A model generated the notes under the pieces. The model ran no database searches, had not been told where the DNA came from, and saw only the letters and a program-made list of their open reading frames with translations. From contig WQZN01000005.1 in the NCBI GenBank assembly GCA_009780695.1, positions 62,001-126,000 of the forward strand: 64,000 nucleotides of DNA, given 5' to 3'. The stretch comes from Microbacteriaceae bacterium (lineage in GTDB: Bacteria > Actinomycetota > Actinomycetes > Actinomycetales > Microbacteriaceae). This document shows positions 57,357-64,000 of this stretch, one piece after another. Numbering within the stretch: position 1 is the stretch's first letter; each line of letters starts with the position of its first letter. The translations under genes and the position numbers were made by a program.

Positions 57357-58792
57357 GACAGTGATTCTCCCAGTCGGTCGCCCAGGAACCGCAATCCGGA
57401 CACCTTCGAGCTCTTCACGAGGATCGTGTCGCCCGGCTGCACCATGCCCATGACGAGGTCGTACGCCTCGTCGACCGTCTCGACGTACTGCGATTCATCG
57501 GAGAAGAAGGTGCCTTCGCGCATCGCAGAGACATGTACCCGGCGCGCGCCCTCTCCCACCACGATGAGCCGGTCGATGCCGAGCACGACGACGTCGAGGC
57601 CGACCTTGTCGTGCTCTTCGCCCGAGTACTCGCCCAGCTCGGCCATCTCGCCGACGATCGCGATCGCCCGGGCGCCGGGTCGCTTGAGCTTCGCCAGGGT
57701 GCGCAGCGCCGCGGCCATCGAGTCGGGGCTCGCGTTGTAGGCGTCGTTGATGACGGTCACGCCGTCGCGGCCGCCGAGCACCTCCATGCGCCAGCGCTCG
57801 GCGCGGGTGACGGCCTCGAGACCCGCGACGATGTCGGCGATGCCGACGCCGAGGGCGTGCGCGGATGCCGCAGCCGCCAGTGCGTTCATGACGTGGTGCT
57901 CGCCGATGACCTTGAACGCGACGCGGGCCTCGGCCCCGCCGGGCAACACGAGCGTGAAGGACGTGCCGTCGGCGGTGAGGTCGATGTCGCGCGCGGTGAC
58001 CTGCGCGGGCTGGCCGGCCGCGTTCTGGCCCAGGCCGAACCACAGCACCTCCCCCGCGCTCGTCTTCTCGGCCATCGCGGACACGCGCGGGTCGTCGACG
58101 TTGAGCACGGCCACGCCGCTCGAGGGCAGGTCGGTGACCATCTCGGACTTCGCGATCGCGGTCTTCTCGATGCCGCCGTACTCCCCCGCGTGCGCGAGGC
58201 CGACCTTGAGCACCACGCCGATGTCGGGGCGGGCCATCTTCACGAGGCGGGCGATGTCGCCGATGTGCGCGGCGCCCATCTCGGACACGAGGAAGCGCGT
58301 GGCCTCCGTCACCTGCAGCATCGTGACGGGTGCGCCGACCTCGTTGTTGAACGACTCCTTCGGGGCGACGGTCTCGCCGACGCGGCCGAGGATGCTCGCG
58401 AGCAGGTTCTTGGTCGTGGTCTTGCCGTTCGAGCCCGTGATGCCGACGACCTGCAGCGAGCCGAGCGCGTGCACGCGCGCGACGACCTCGGTCGCGAGCG
58501 CGCCGAGCGCGACGACGACGTCGGCGACGACGATCTGCGGCACGGCTGCCTGCTCCGTGAGGACCCGCTCGACCACGAGCAGCGCGGCGCCGGCGGCGGC
58601 CGCCTGCGGGGCGAACAGATGGCCGTCGGTCGTCTCTCCCGGCTTCGCGAAGAAGATGCCGCCGGACACGACCTCGCGCGAGTCGGTGTACGACAGGCCC
58701 GAGACGGTGCTCGAGGCATCCGCCCCGCTCGTGCCGAGGTGGAGGGCTCCCGAGACCGCCGCGGCGATCTCGGACAGGGTCAGTTGGATCAT
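57353..58792 (-). CDS. murF: UDP-N-acetylmuramoyl-tripeptide--D-alanyl-D-alanine ligase
   Basis: 479 aa. It adds D-Ala-D-Ala to the tripeptide precursor. ATP loop [20 protein letters not shown]; substrate loop [20 protein letters not shown]; family end [20 protein letters not shown]. It follows ftsI by 14 bp, the place where murE normally intervenes. ATG start. Confidence 0.97.
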   Translation of the reverse strand: MIQLTLSEIAAAVSGALHLGTSGADASSTVSGLSYTDSREVVSGGIFFAKPGETTDGHLFAPQAAAAGAALLVVERVLTEQAAVPQIVVADVVVALGALATEVVARVHALGSLQVVGITGSNGKTTTKNLLASILGRVGETVAPKESFNNEVGAPVTMLQVTEATRFLVSEMGAAHIGDIARLVKMARPDIGVVLKVGLAHAGEYGGIEKTAIAKSEMVTDLPSSGVAVLNVDDPRVSAMAEKTSAGEVLWFGLGQNAAGQPAQVTARDIDLTADGTSFTLVLPGGAEARVAFKVIGEHHVMNALAAAASAHALGVGIADIVAGLEAVTRAERWRMEVLGGRDGVTVINDAYNASPDSMAAALRTLAKLKRPGARAIAIVGEMAELGEYSGEEHDKVGLDVVVLGIDRLIVVGEGARRVHVSAMREGTFFSDESQYVETVDEAYDLVMGMVQPGDTILVKSSKVSGLRFLGDRLGESLS

Positions 58793-58806
58793 TCGGCTGG
58801 CAACTC

Positions 58807-60600
58807 TTACTGGTGGTAGGGCGGGAGCTTGCTCGGCGCGCTGGTGGACGGGCTCACCCGGAAGGTCTTGAGCGTCTGCGCCATCACATCGTGGAACAGC
58901 GGAACGGCTGAAGAACTGATTTTACGGTTCGCGGGGAAGCCGATGTTGACGTCGACGAGGTACTGCGGGTTGTCGACGGGCACGAAGCCCATCACGGAGA
59001 CGTAGTAGTTCTGCTGGTAGCCGCCGTGTCCGTCGGACTCCTGGGCGGTACCCGTCTTGGCCGCGATGCGGTAGCCGGGGATCTGCAGGTTCGGGTGGCC
59101 GGTCGTGACGACCGACTCCAGCATGTCGAGCATGGTCTTGGACGTGGACGCCTTGATGATCCGGGTCGAGGTCTTCTTCGGCACGTCGGTCATCGTGCCG
59201 TCGGCCTGCTGGCACCCCTTCACGAGCGAGAGCGGCACCATGACCCCGCCGTTGCCGAGGGCCTGGTAGGCCTGCAGCATCTGCGCCAGGGTCGCGGCGA
59301 CGCCCTGGCCGAACATCGAGGCGTACTTCGTCTGATCGTCCCAGGTGCTGACGGGGTGCAGCGTGCCCGCCGACTGCGCGGGGAAGGCGACCGAGGTCTT
59401 CGAGCCGATGCCGAACTTCTTGTAGAAGTCGTAGCGCGTCTGGTCGCTCATGTTCGCGCCGAGTTCCGAGATGCCGACGTTGGACGAGTTCATCAGGATG
59501 CCCGTGAGGGTCATGTCCTCGGTGGGGTGGTACTCGGAGTCGGAGATGTGGACCCCGTTGGGCAGGTTGATCGAGTCGGGCGCCATGACGTGCGAGGCGG
59601 GCGTCGCATAGCCGGTGTCGATCATCGCGGCGGCGGTCAGCGACTTGAACGTCGAACCGGGCTCCCACTGGTCGGAGAACATCATCGCCGTGCTGCGGTA
59701 GGCCGCGGCGACGCCGTCGATGTTCCCGGGGTCGACCGAGGGGTACTGCGCGGCCGCCTTGATCTCGCCGGTCTTGAGGTCCACGACGGCGCCCTGGCCG
59801 AACTGGGCGCCGAGCTGCCCGACGGTCGTGCCGAGGTTCTGCTGCAGGAAGTAGGTGAGGTCGGCGTTGAGCGTCGTAACCAGGGTGCCGCCCTGCTTGG
59901 CGGGCTTGGTCACCTTGGTGCTGCCGGGCAGCGCGACGCCGTCGCGGCTGCGCTCGTAGGTCTCGGTGCCGTTCTCGCCCTGCAGGCACGCCTGGTACTG
60001 CTGCTCGAGCCCCTCCGCGCCCTGGCCCGCACCGTTGACGTAGCCGACGATGTTGCCCGCGACGGCGCCGTCGGGGTACTGGCGCGACGGGTGGCTGACG
60101 GGCGTGAGCCATGCGACGTTGAGCGCCTGGATCTTGTCGAAGGTCGGCACGTCGACGTTGGTCACGAGCGGCGCGTACTCCGACTGCGCGTTGGCCTGGA
60201 GCGCCGCCGTGAACTTCGACATGAAGGTCTTGGTCGGGATGCCGGTGATCTGCGAGAGCTTGGCGAGCACCGGGTCCGCCGCGAGCTTCGCGAGGGCGGC
60301 CGCCTGCGGCAGGGCATTGCCCTTGGCATCCGTGTACTCGCTCAGCGCGTTGATCGGCGAGGCGATGAAGTCGTATCGCAGATCGCTCGTGGCGAGCGCC
60401 GTGCCGTCGTCGGAGACGATGTCGCCCCGCGCGCCGTAGAGCGTGATCGCCGTGCCGCGTCGCTCGGCCGCCTGGGCCGACAGCGACTTCGCCTGGACGA
60501 CCTGGATGTCGAAGAGCTTGTAGACGAGGCTCGACATGAGCGCGAGCACGATGACGAGCGCGATCGAGGTGCGCCGCCGCGTGCTCCTGTTCGTCTTCAC
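58807..60600 (-). CDS. ftsI: Penicillin-binding protein FtsI (PBP3, division transpeptidase)
   Basis: 597 aa. It crosslinks septal peptidoglycan. One membrane helix (IALVIVLALMSSLVYKLFDI), a pedestal domain, then the transpeptidase with Ser316-Thr-Phe-Lys, Ser372-Ser-Asn and Lys515-Thr-Gly-Thr. No PASTA repeats. A GTG follows AGGAAAGAGG at 7 nt, and a second copy of this ribosome-site segment lies just upstream (see the repeat). Confidence 0.96.
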   Translation of the reverse strand: MKTNRSTRRRTSIALVIVLALMSSLVYKLFDIQVVQAKSLSAQAAERRGTAITLYGARGDIVSDDGTALATSDLRYDFIASPINALSEYTDAKGNALPQAAALAKLAADPVLAKLSQITGIPTKTFMSKFTAALQANAQSEYAPLVTNVDVPTFDKIQALNVAWLTPVSHPSRQYPDGAVAGNIVGYVNGAGQGAEGLEQQYQACLQGENGTETYERSRDGVALPGSTKVTKPAKQGGTLVTTLNADLTYFLQQNLGTTVGQLGAQFGQGAVVDLKTGEIKAAAQYPSVDPGNIDGVAAAYRSTAMMFSDQWEPGSTFKSLTAAAMIDTGYATPASHVMAPDSINLPNGVHISDSEYHPTEDMTLTGILMNSSNVGISELGANMSDQTRYDFYKKFGIGSKTSVAFPAQSAGTLHPVSTWDDQTKYASMFGQGVAATLAQMLQAYQALGNGGVMVPLSLVKGCQQADGTMTDVPKKTSTRIIKASTSKTMLDMLESVVTTGHPNLQIPGYRIAAKTGTAQESDGHGGYQQNYYVSVMGFVPVDNPQYLVDVNIGFPANRKISSSAVPLFHDVMAQTLKTFRVSPSTSAPSKLPPYHQ

Positions 60601-60608
60601 CCGGCTGC

Positions 60609-60704
60609 CTCTTTCCTGGGCCCGCTGCCGCGGCGGGCCGCGTTCAGTAGGTGCTCTTTCCTGGGCCCGCTGCTGCTGTGACGCCCCGTGCTCAGTGGGT
60701 GCTC
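60609..60704. repeat. Duplicated ftsL-ftsI junction
   Basis: CTCTTTCCTGGGCCCGCTGC is perfectly repeated at 60609-60628 and 60654-60673, and TCAGTRGGTGCTC follows each (60644-60656 and 60692-60704). On the minus strand each copy reads as the last ftsL codons with stop, a spacer, and a Shine-Dalgarno. The segment was apparently duplicated, so ftsI has two ribosome-binding segments and only the near one is at the proper distance. Confidence 0.85.
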
Positions 60705-61414
60705 GGCGCGGGCAGCGGCCCCGACCACGCTACGGGGCCGTTCTGCTGCGGGTCGACATTGGCGGCCGGTGTGCCCGCAACCGGCTTGCTGCCGGTTTCC
60801 TGGGAGGCCGCGACGCGCGCCTGGCCGGTCACGACCTGCGACGGGGTGACGCCCTTCGAGGTGACGAGCGGCACGCCCGTGAGCAGCGAGTTCGGCACCG
60901 ACGGCTGCAGCGTTCCGGCCTTCGAGGTGGATGCCTTGGCCAGGGCCTGTGCCGACGCCGTGGTCCCGGCTGCGGGCTGGGGCGAGCCGATGACCTTGCC
61001 GTTGGAGAGGCGCAGGTAGACCGGCGTGCCGTTGGCGACCATGCCCAGGGCGCTCGCGTTCACCGCGAGGTTCTGCGGGCTCGACAGCCGGCTGGCCGCC
61101 TCGGACGCCGCCTGGTAGGCGCGGCCGACCTGCCTCTGCTGCTGCTGCAGCGAGTTGATCTTGTAGGCGCCGTTCGACACCGCGATGCTCAGCGCGAGCT
61201 GGGCGATGACGACGAGCACGAGCGCCGCGACGGCGACGGCCGCGTACGCCAGCTTGGGGCGCTGCTTGCGGCCCACCGGTGTCGTGACGGGTGCGAGCAG
61301 GCCGCGGCGGCGCTCCTCGCGGCTCGGCAGCGGCAGCGCGGACACCCAGGGGTGCTCCTCCGCCGACCGGCCGACGAATGGGTCGACGACCGCGGTGTTC
61401 CCGTTCGTGCTCAC
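60692..61414 (-). CDS. ftsL: Cell division protein FtsL (positional)
   Basis: 240 aa. Low conservation, identified by place between rsmH and ftsI and by architecture: short cytoplasmic part, one membrane helix ([20 protein letters not shown]), and a coiled coil ([20 protein letters not shown]). It would join FtsQ and FtsB. The C-terminal part after about 140 is a long Ala/Ser/Thr/Pro-rich extension not found in short FtsL proteins. The GTG overlaps the rsmH stop (GTGA). Confidence 0.85.
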   Translation of the reverse strand: MSTNGNTAVVDPFVGRSAEEHPWVSALPLPSREERRRGLLAPVTTPVGRKQRPKLAYAAVAVAALVLVVIAQLALSIAVSNGAYKINSLQQQQRQVGRAYQAASEAASRLSSPQNLAVNASALGMVANGTPVYLRLSNGKVIGSPQPAAGTTASAQALAKASTSKAGTLQPSVPNSLLTGVPLVTSKGVTPSQVVTGQARVAASQETGSKPVAGTPAANVDPQQNGPVAWSGPLPAPSTH

Positions 61415-62364
61415 AGAGTCCCCCTGACTCGTTCGACTGCGCGCAGGCGCACGGGCGCGCTGCGCGGGTTTCGGGCTTTCTCTTCGTCGCTCGCGAGCTC
61501 GGCGCCGCGGGTCAGCAGCGCGAGCTCCGGCTTGTGCTCCGGCAGTTCCACGGGCAGGCCCACCGGCGCGGTCGAGCGCGAACGCGCGTGGAAGATCTGC
61601 TTGACGATCCGGTCCTCGAGGGACTGGTACGACATGACGACGAGCCGGCCGCCGAGGTTCAGCGCGTCGATCGCGTTCGGCATCGCCCGCTCGAGCACGG
61701 CCAGCTCCTGGTTCACCTCGATGCGCAGCGCCTGGAAGACGCGCTTGGCCGGGTGCCCCTGCTTGCTGAGCGCCGCAGGAGTGGCGGCCTGCAGGATGTC
61801 GACGAGCCGGCCCGTGCGGGTGATCGGTTCCTTCGCCCGTTCGGCGACGATCCGCGCGGCGTAGCGTTGGGCGAGCTTCTCCTCGCCGTACACCCGGAAG
61901 ATCCGGCGCAGCTCGGCCTCGGAGTACTCGGCGACGACGCGCTCCGCCGTGAGCTCGGCGGTCGTGTCCATCCGCATGTCGAGCGGCGCGTCCTTCGAGT
62001 ACGAGAACCCGCGCTCGGGCAGGTCCAGCTGCATCGAGCTGACGCCGAGGTCGTAGAGCGCCCCGTCGATCGACGAGTGGCCGAGCCCTGCGATCGCGCG
62101 GTCGATGCCGTCGTAGGTCGTGTGCACGGGGCGGAAGCGGCCCCCGAAACGAGCGAGGCGCTCGCCGGCCAGGCGGAGCGCCTCGGGGTCGCGGTCGAGG
62201 CCGATCAAGGTGAGCCCGGGGAAGCGCTCGAGCATGGCCTCCGAGTGGCCGCCGAGTCCGAGCGTCCCGTCGACGACGACGGCACCGGGGCGGCTGATCG
62301 CCGGGGCGAGCAGCTCGAGGCAGCGCTCGAGCATGACGGGGATGTGCAGTTCTGCGGCGTCCAT
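61411..62364 (-). CDS. rsmH: 16S rRNA (cytosine1402-N4)-methyltransferase
   Basis: 317 aa. It methylates C1402 in the ribosomal P site. SAM-binding [40 protein letters not shown] and the end [20 protein letters not shown] are conserved. ATG at 62364 matches the usual start ([15 protein letters not shown]); an in-frame ATG at 62403 would add 13 residues. Confidence 0.96.
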   Translation of the reverse strand: MDAAELHIPVMLERCLELLAPAISRPGAVVVDGTLGLGGHSEAMLERFPGLTLIGLDRDPEALRLAGERLARFGGRFRPVHTTYDGIDRAIAGLGHSSIDGALYDLGVSSMQLDLPERGFSYSKDAPLDMRMDTTAELTAERVVAEYSEAELRRIFRVYGEEKLAQRYAARIVAERAKEPITRTGRLVDILQAATPAALSKQGHPAKRVFQALRIEVNQELAVLERAMPNAIDALNLGGRLVVMSYQSLEDRIVKQIFHARSRSTAPVGLPVELPEHKPELALLTRGAELASDEEKARNPRSAPVRLRAVERVRGTL

Positions 62365-62469
62365 CTGGTTCCCATCGGCCGACCCGCCTGCCGTGATCCC
62401 CATCCATCCTGACGTGGCCCCGGGGAAGTGGGTCACGGCAGCGGATGGCTGGGAGTCGCAGCATGCGGG

Positions 62470-62901
62470 CTAGAAGAGCCCGGGGATCACCTCCTCGGCG
62501 GTGTCGGCGAACGCGCTCTCCTGCTCGGCGAGGTACGCCTCCCAGGCCTGCGCGTCCCAGATCTCGGCGCGGCTGCCCGCGCCGATGACGGCGAGTTCCT
62601 TGGTCAGACCCGCGTAGGCGCGCAGCGCCGGCGGGATCGAGATGCGGTTCTGCGCATCCGGCTCCTCGTCGCTCGCGCCGGAGAGGAATACGCGGAGGTA
62701 GTCGCGGGCCTGCTTGCTCGTGACCGGCGCCTGGCGGATCTTCTCGTGCATCGACGCGAACTCCTCGCGACTGAACACGTAGATGCAGCGTTCCTGACCA
62801 CGGGTCAGGACGACACCCCCCGCGAGCTCCGCTCGGAACTTCGCGGGCAGGATGACGCGCCCCTTGTCATCGAGCTTCGGGGCGTAGCTGCCGAGAAACA
62901 T
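62470..62901 (-). CDS. mraZ: Transcriptional regulator MraZ
   Basis: 143 aa. AbrB-like double-beta repressor of the dcw operon it heads. Two conserved arms are seen: [20 protein letters not shown] and [26 protein letters not shown] before the ATG. Its binding boxes are at 62937-62971. Confidence 0.97.
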   Translation of the reverse strand: MFLGSYAPKLDDKGRVILPAKFRAELAGGVVLTRGQERCIYVFSREEFASMHEKIRQAPVTSKQARDYLRVFLSGASDEEPDAQNRISIPPALRAYAGLTKELAVIGAGSRAEIWDAQAWEAYLAEQESAFADTAEEVIPGLF

Positions 62902-62936
62902 CCGCGGCGTCTCCCTTCCCCGAATTCGCCCGGTCC

Positions 62937-62971
62937 TTCCAACGCGCCCCACGTTACTCCACAATGCCCCA
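62937..62971 (-). promoter_or_regulatory. MraZ-box array and dcw promoter
   Basis: On the minus strand four TGGRN pentamers repeat with exact 10-bp spacing: TGGGG (62971-62967), TGGAG (62961-62957), TGGGG (62951-62947) and TGGAA (62941-62937). MraZ is known to bind direct repeats of TGGGN separated by 5 bp. A plausible promoter (TTGATT, 16 bp, TAACGT) overlaps them, which fits autorepression. Confidence 0.85.
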
Positions 62972-63137
62972 CAATCAAGGACCCAGGCCGCGTTTTGGGG
63001 GTGTTCTCTCACACAAGAACCGCGGAATCTTCGCGAACACCGCGGGTGGAGGGCGGTGGAGGGAATTCGCCGTCAGTCGTATGCGATCGGGCCGGATTCG
63101 CGATATCCGCCCGCGAAAGCCGCCCGTCGGGCGCACG

Positions 63138-63166
63138 AAAAAGGGCCGACCCGGAAGGGTCGACCC
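63138..63166 (-). terminator. Rho-independent terminator of the DUF3040 gene
   Basis: On the minus strand: GGGTCGACCC, loop TTCC, GGGTCGGCCC, then TTTTT, 22 bp after the stop of the DUF3040 gene. It isolates that gene from mraZ downstream. Confidence 0.92.
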
Positions 63167-63187
63167 TGAAGTGGTGGATTGTGGGGG

Positions 63188-63589
63188 CTAGTGCTCGCCG
63201 TCCTGGCGCTTCTCCCAGCGCTCGTTCATGCGCCCCATGAAGTCGGACGCGCCCTTCTGCGGGCCGCGGCCGGCGCCGCTCGAGGCGGCCGGGCCGCTCG
63301 GCACGTCGAACGAGCCCTCGTGCCCGCGACGCCCCGGCGTGATCGTCACCATGACACCCGCGAACATGAGGAGGAAGCCGACGATGCCGACGAGCGGCTG
63401 GCGGATCGAGACGCCCAGGATGAGCGCCGCGACGCCGACCACCGCGATCAGCACACCGAGCACGATCGCACGGTAGGCAGGCTTGTGCCGAGGCGCCTGG
63501 CTGATGTTCGCGACGAAGTCCGCATCGTTCTGATAGAGGTTGCGCTCCATCTCGTCGAGGAGTCGCTGCTCGTGTTCCGAAAGCGGCAT
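63188..63589 (-). CDS. DUF3040 membrane protein
   Basis: 133 aa. The N-terminal MPLSEHEQRLLDEMERNLYQ is the DUF3040 signature; two membrane helices follow (AIVLGVLIAVVGVAALILGV and LVGIVGFLLMFAGVMVTITP), then a flexible polar tail. Function unknown; it is conserved next to mraZ in actinobacteria. Confidence 0.9.
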   Translation of the reverse strand: MPLSEHEQRLLDEMERNLYQNDADFVANISQAPRHKPAYRAIVLGVLIAVVGVAALILGVSIRQPLVGIVGFLLMFAGVMVTITPGRRGHEGSFDVPSGPAASSGAGRGPQKGASDFMGRMNERWEKRQDGEH

Positions 63590-63678
63590 TCCGATCCCCT
63601 CTTCCCAGCGTCGATGCGTGTGGTGACGCCCCAGTCTAGTCGCGGCGGCGGGGGTCTACCAGGGGCTGCCCGGCCCGG

Positions 63679-63684
63679 TAACCT
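63679..63684 (+). promoter_or_regulatory. Putative -10 (TAACCT) of the polyprenyl synthetase gene
   Basis: TAACCT is 6 nt before the GTG without a Shine-Dalgarno; leaderless pattern. Confidence 0.45.
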
Positions 63685-63690
63685 GGGCGG

Positions 63691-64000
63691 GTGACGGACC
63701 CTGTGAGACTCGTCGACCTGGTGCAGCACCGGCTCGACGCTTTCCTCGACGATCGCTCTTCAATTGTCACGAGCGTGGGTTCCGATGTGGCCGCTCTCAT
63801 CGATGATTCGCGGAGCTTTCTCAGCGGCGGCAAGCGGTTCCGCGCCCAGTTCTGCCACTGGGGCTGGCGCGCCGTCGCCGGCGTGCGCGACACCCCGGTC
63901 ACGCAGCGCGAGCTCGACACCGTCGTCGGCGTCGCGAGCGGCCTCGAGCTCTTCCACGCCGCCGCCCTCGTGCACGACGACGTGATCGACAATTCCGACA
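63691..64000 (+). CDS. Polyprenyl (isoprenoid) diphosphate synthase, 5' part
   Basis: 103 codons are visible before the window ends. Head-to-tail condensing enzyme of isoprenoid synthesis. GGKRFRAQFCHWGWRA binds the allylic/IPP phosphate, and the first aspartate-rich motif begins at LVHDDVIDNSD. The product length (geranylgeranyl, octaprenyl or other) cannot be judged without the rest. Confidence 0.9.
   Translation, partial: MTDPVRLVDLVQHRLDAFLDDRSSIVTSVGSDVAALIDDSRSFLSGGKRFRAQFCHWGWRAVAGVRDTPVTQRELDTVVGVASGLELFHAAALVHDDVIDNSD

Overview
The window is a continuous stretch of very GC-rich chromosome from an actinobacterium, most likely a member of the Microbacteriaceae. The evidence is the gene repertoire and order: a Wag31/DivIVA-sepF-ftsZ-mur division cluster headed by mraZ, an actinobacterial ctaCDF and ctaE-qcrCAB respiratory chain with a dihaem QcrC, DUF3043 and DUF3040 membrane proteins, an LLM-class flavin oxidoreductase, frequent GTG starts, and frequent promoters in which a TANNNT hexamer sits 6-8 nt before the start codon (leaderless mRNAs). 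No rRNA, tRNA, CRISPR array, insertion sequence, prophage or plasmid gene was seen.

Layout. 1-1.66 kb: the end of an ABC exporter operon (minus strand) and a divergent sirohydrochlorin-chelatase-like gene. 1.8-8.7 kb: a tightly overlapping assimilatory sulfate-reduction operon (sulfite reductase, APS/PAPS reductase, cysD, cysN, siroheme methyltransferase, ferredoxin-NADP reductase). 8.7-20.5 kb: an accessory mosaic of small units: Nudix hydrolase, PadR regulator with a flavin monooxygenase, MOSC protein, a CsoR/CstR-type regulator divergent from a persulfide/CoA-disulfide reductase with a rhodanese domain, an APH-like kinase, an HTH-MurA fusion, VOC, GNAT, DUF4037 and LLM genes. 20.5-22.8 kb: trpD-HPr-shikimate-dehydrogenase-like operon. 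22.8-31.3 kb: cytochrome bc1-aa3 genes in two convergent blocks around an RlmA-like methyltransferase. 31.4-37.3 kb: erpA, M20 peptidase, DUF3043, an RNase HI fusion, GrpB, pyrD and nrdR. 37.4-43.1 kb: hisD, an SDR gene and dnaE. 43.9-62.9 kb: the minus-strand rluA-lspA-divIVA-yggT-sepF-yggS-ftsZ-ftsQ-murC-murG-ftsW-[GNAT]-murD-mraY-murF-ftsI-ftsL-rsmH-mraZ cluster. 63.2-64 kb: DUF3040 and the start of a polyprenyl synthetase.

How the genes work together. The first operon takes sulfate (via APS) to sulfide and makes the siroheme needed by its own reductase; the CstR-like unit near 12 kb probably senses and clears the persulfides that sulfide chemistry generates. The respiratory genes encode most of the quinol-to-oxygen chain. 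The last 20 kb build and divide the cell wall; murE is absent from its usual place between ftsI and murF, and a foreign-looking acetyltransferase gene sits between murD and ftsW.

The least explained content is non-coding: three copies of a 51-bp palindromic element between dnaE and its divergent neighbour, an 84-bp perfect palindrome between convergent genes, other large intergenic palindromes at 8.76, 19.34 and 54.02 kb, and a duplicated ribosome-binding region before ftsI. No clearly undescribed multi-gene defence or biosynthetic system was recognised. The best candidates for something new are the alternating palindrome family, the HTH-MurA fusion with its kinase-like neighbour, and the RNase HI-DUF4440 fusion.
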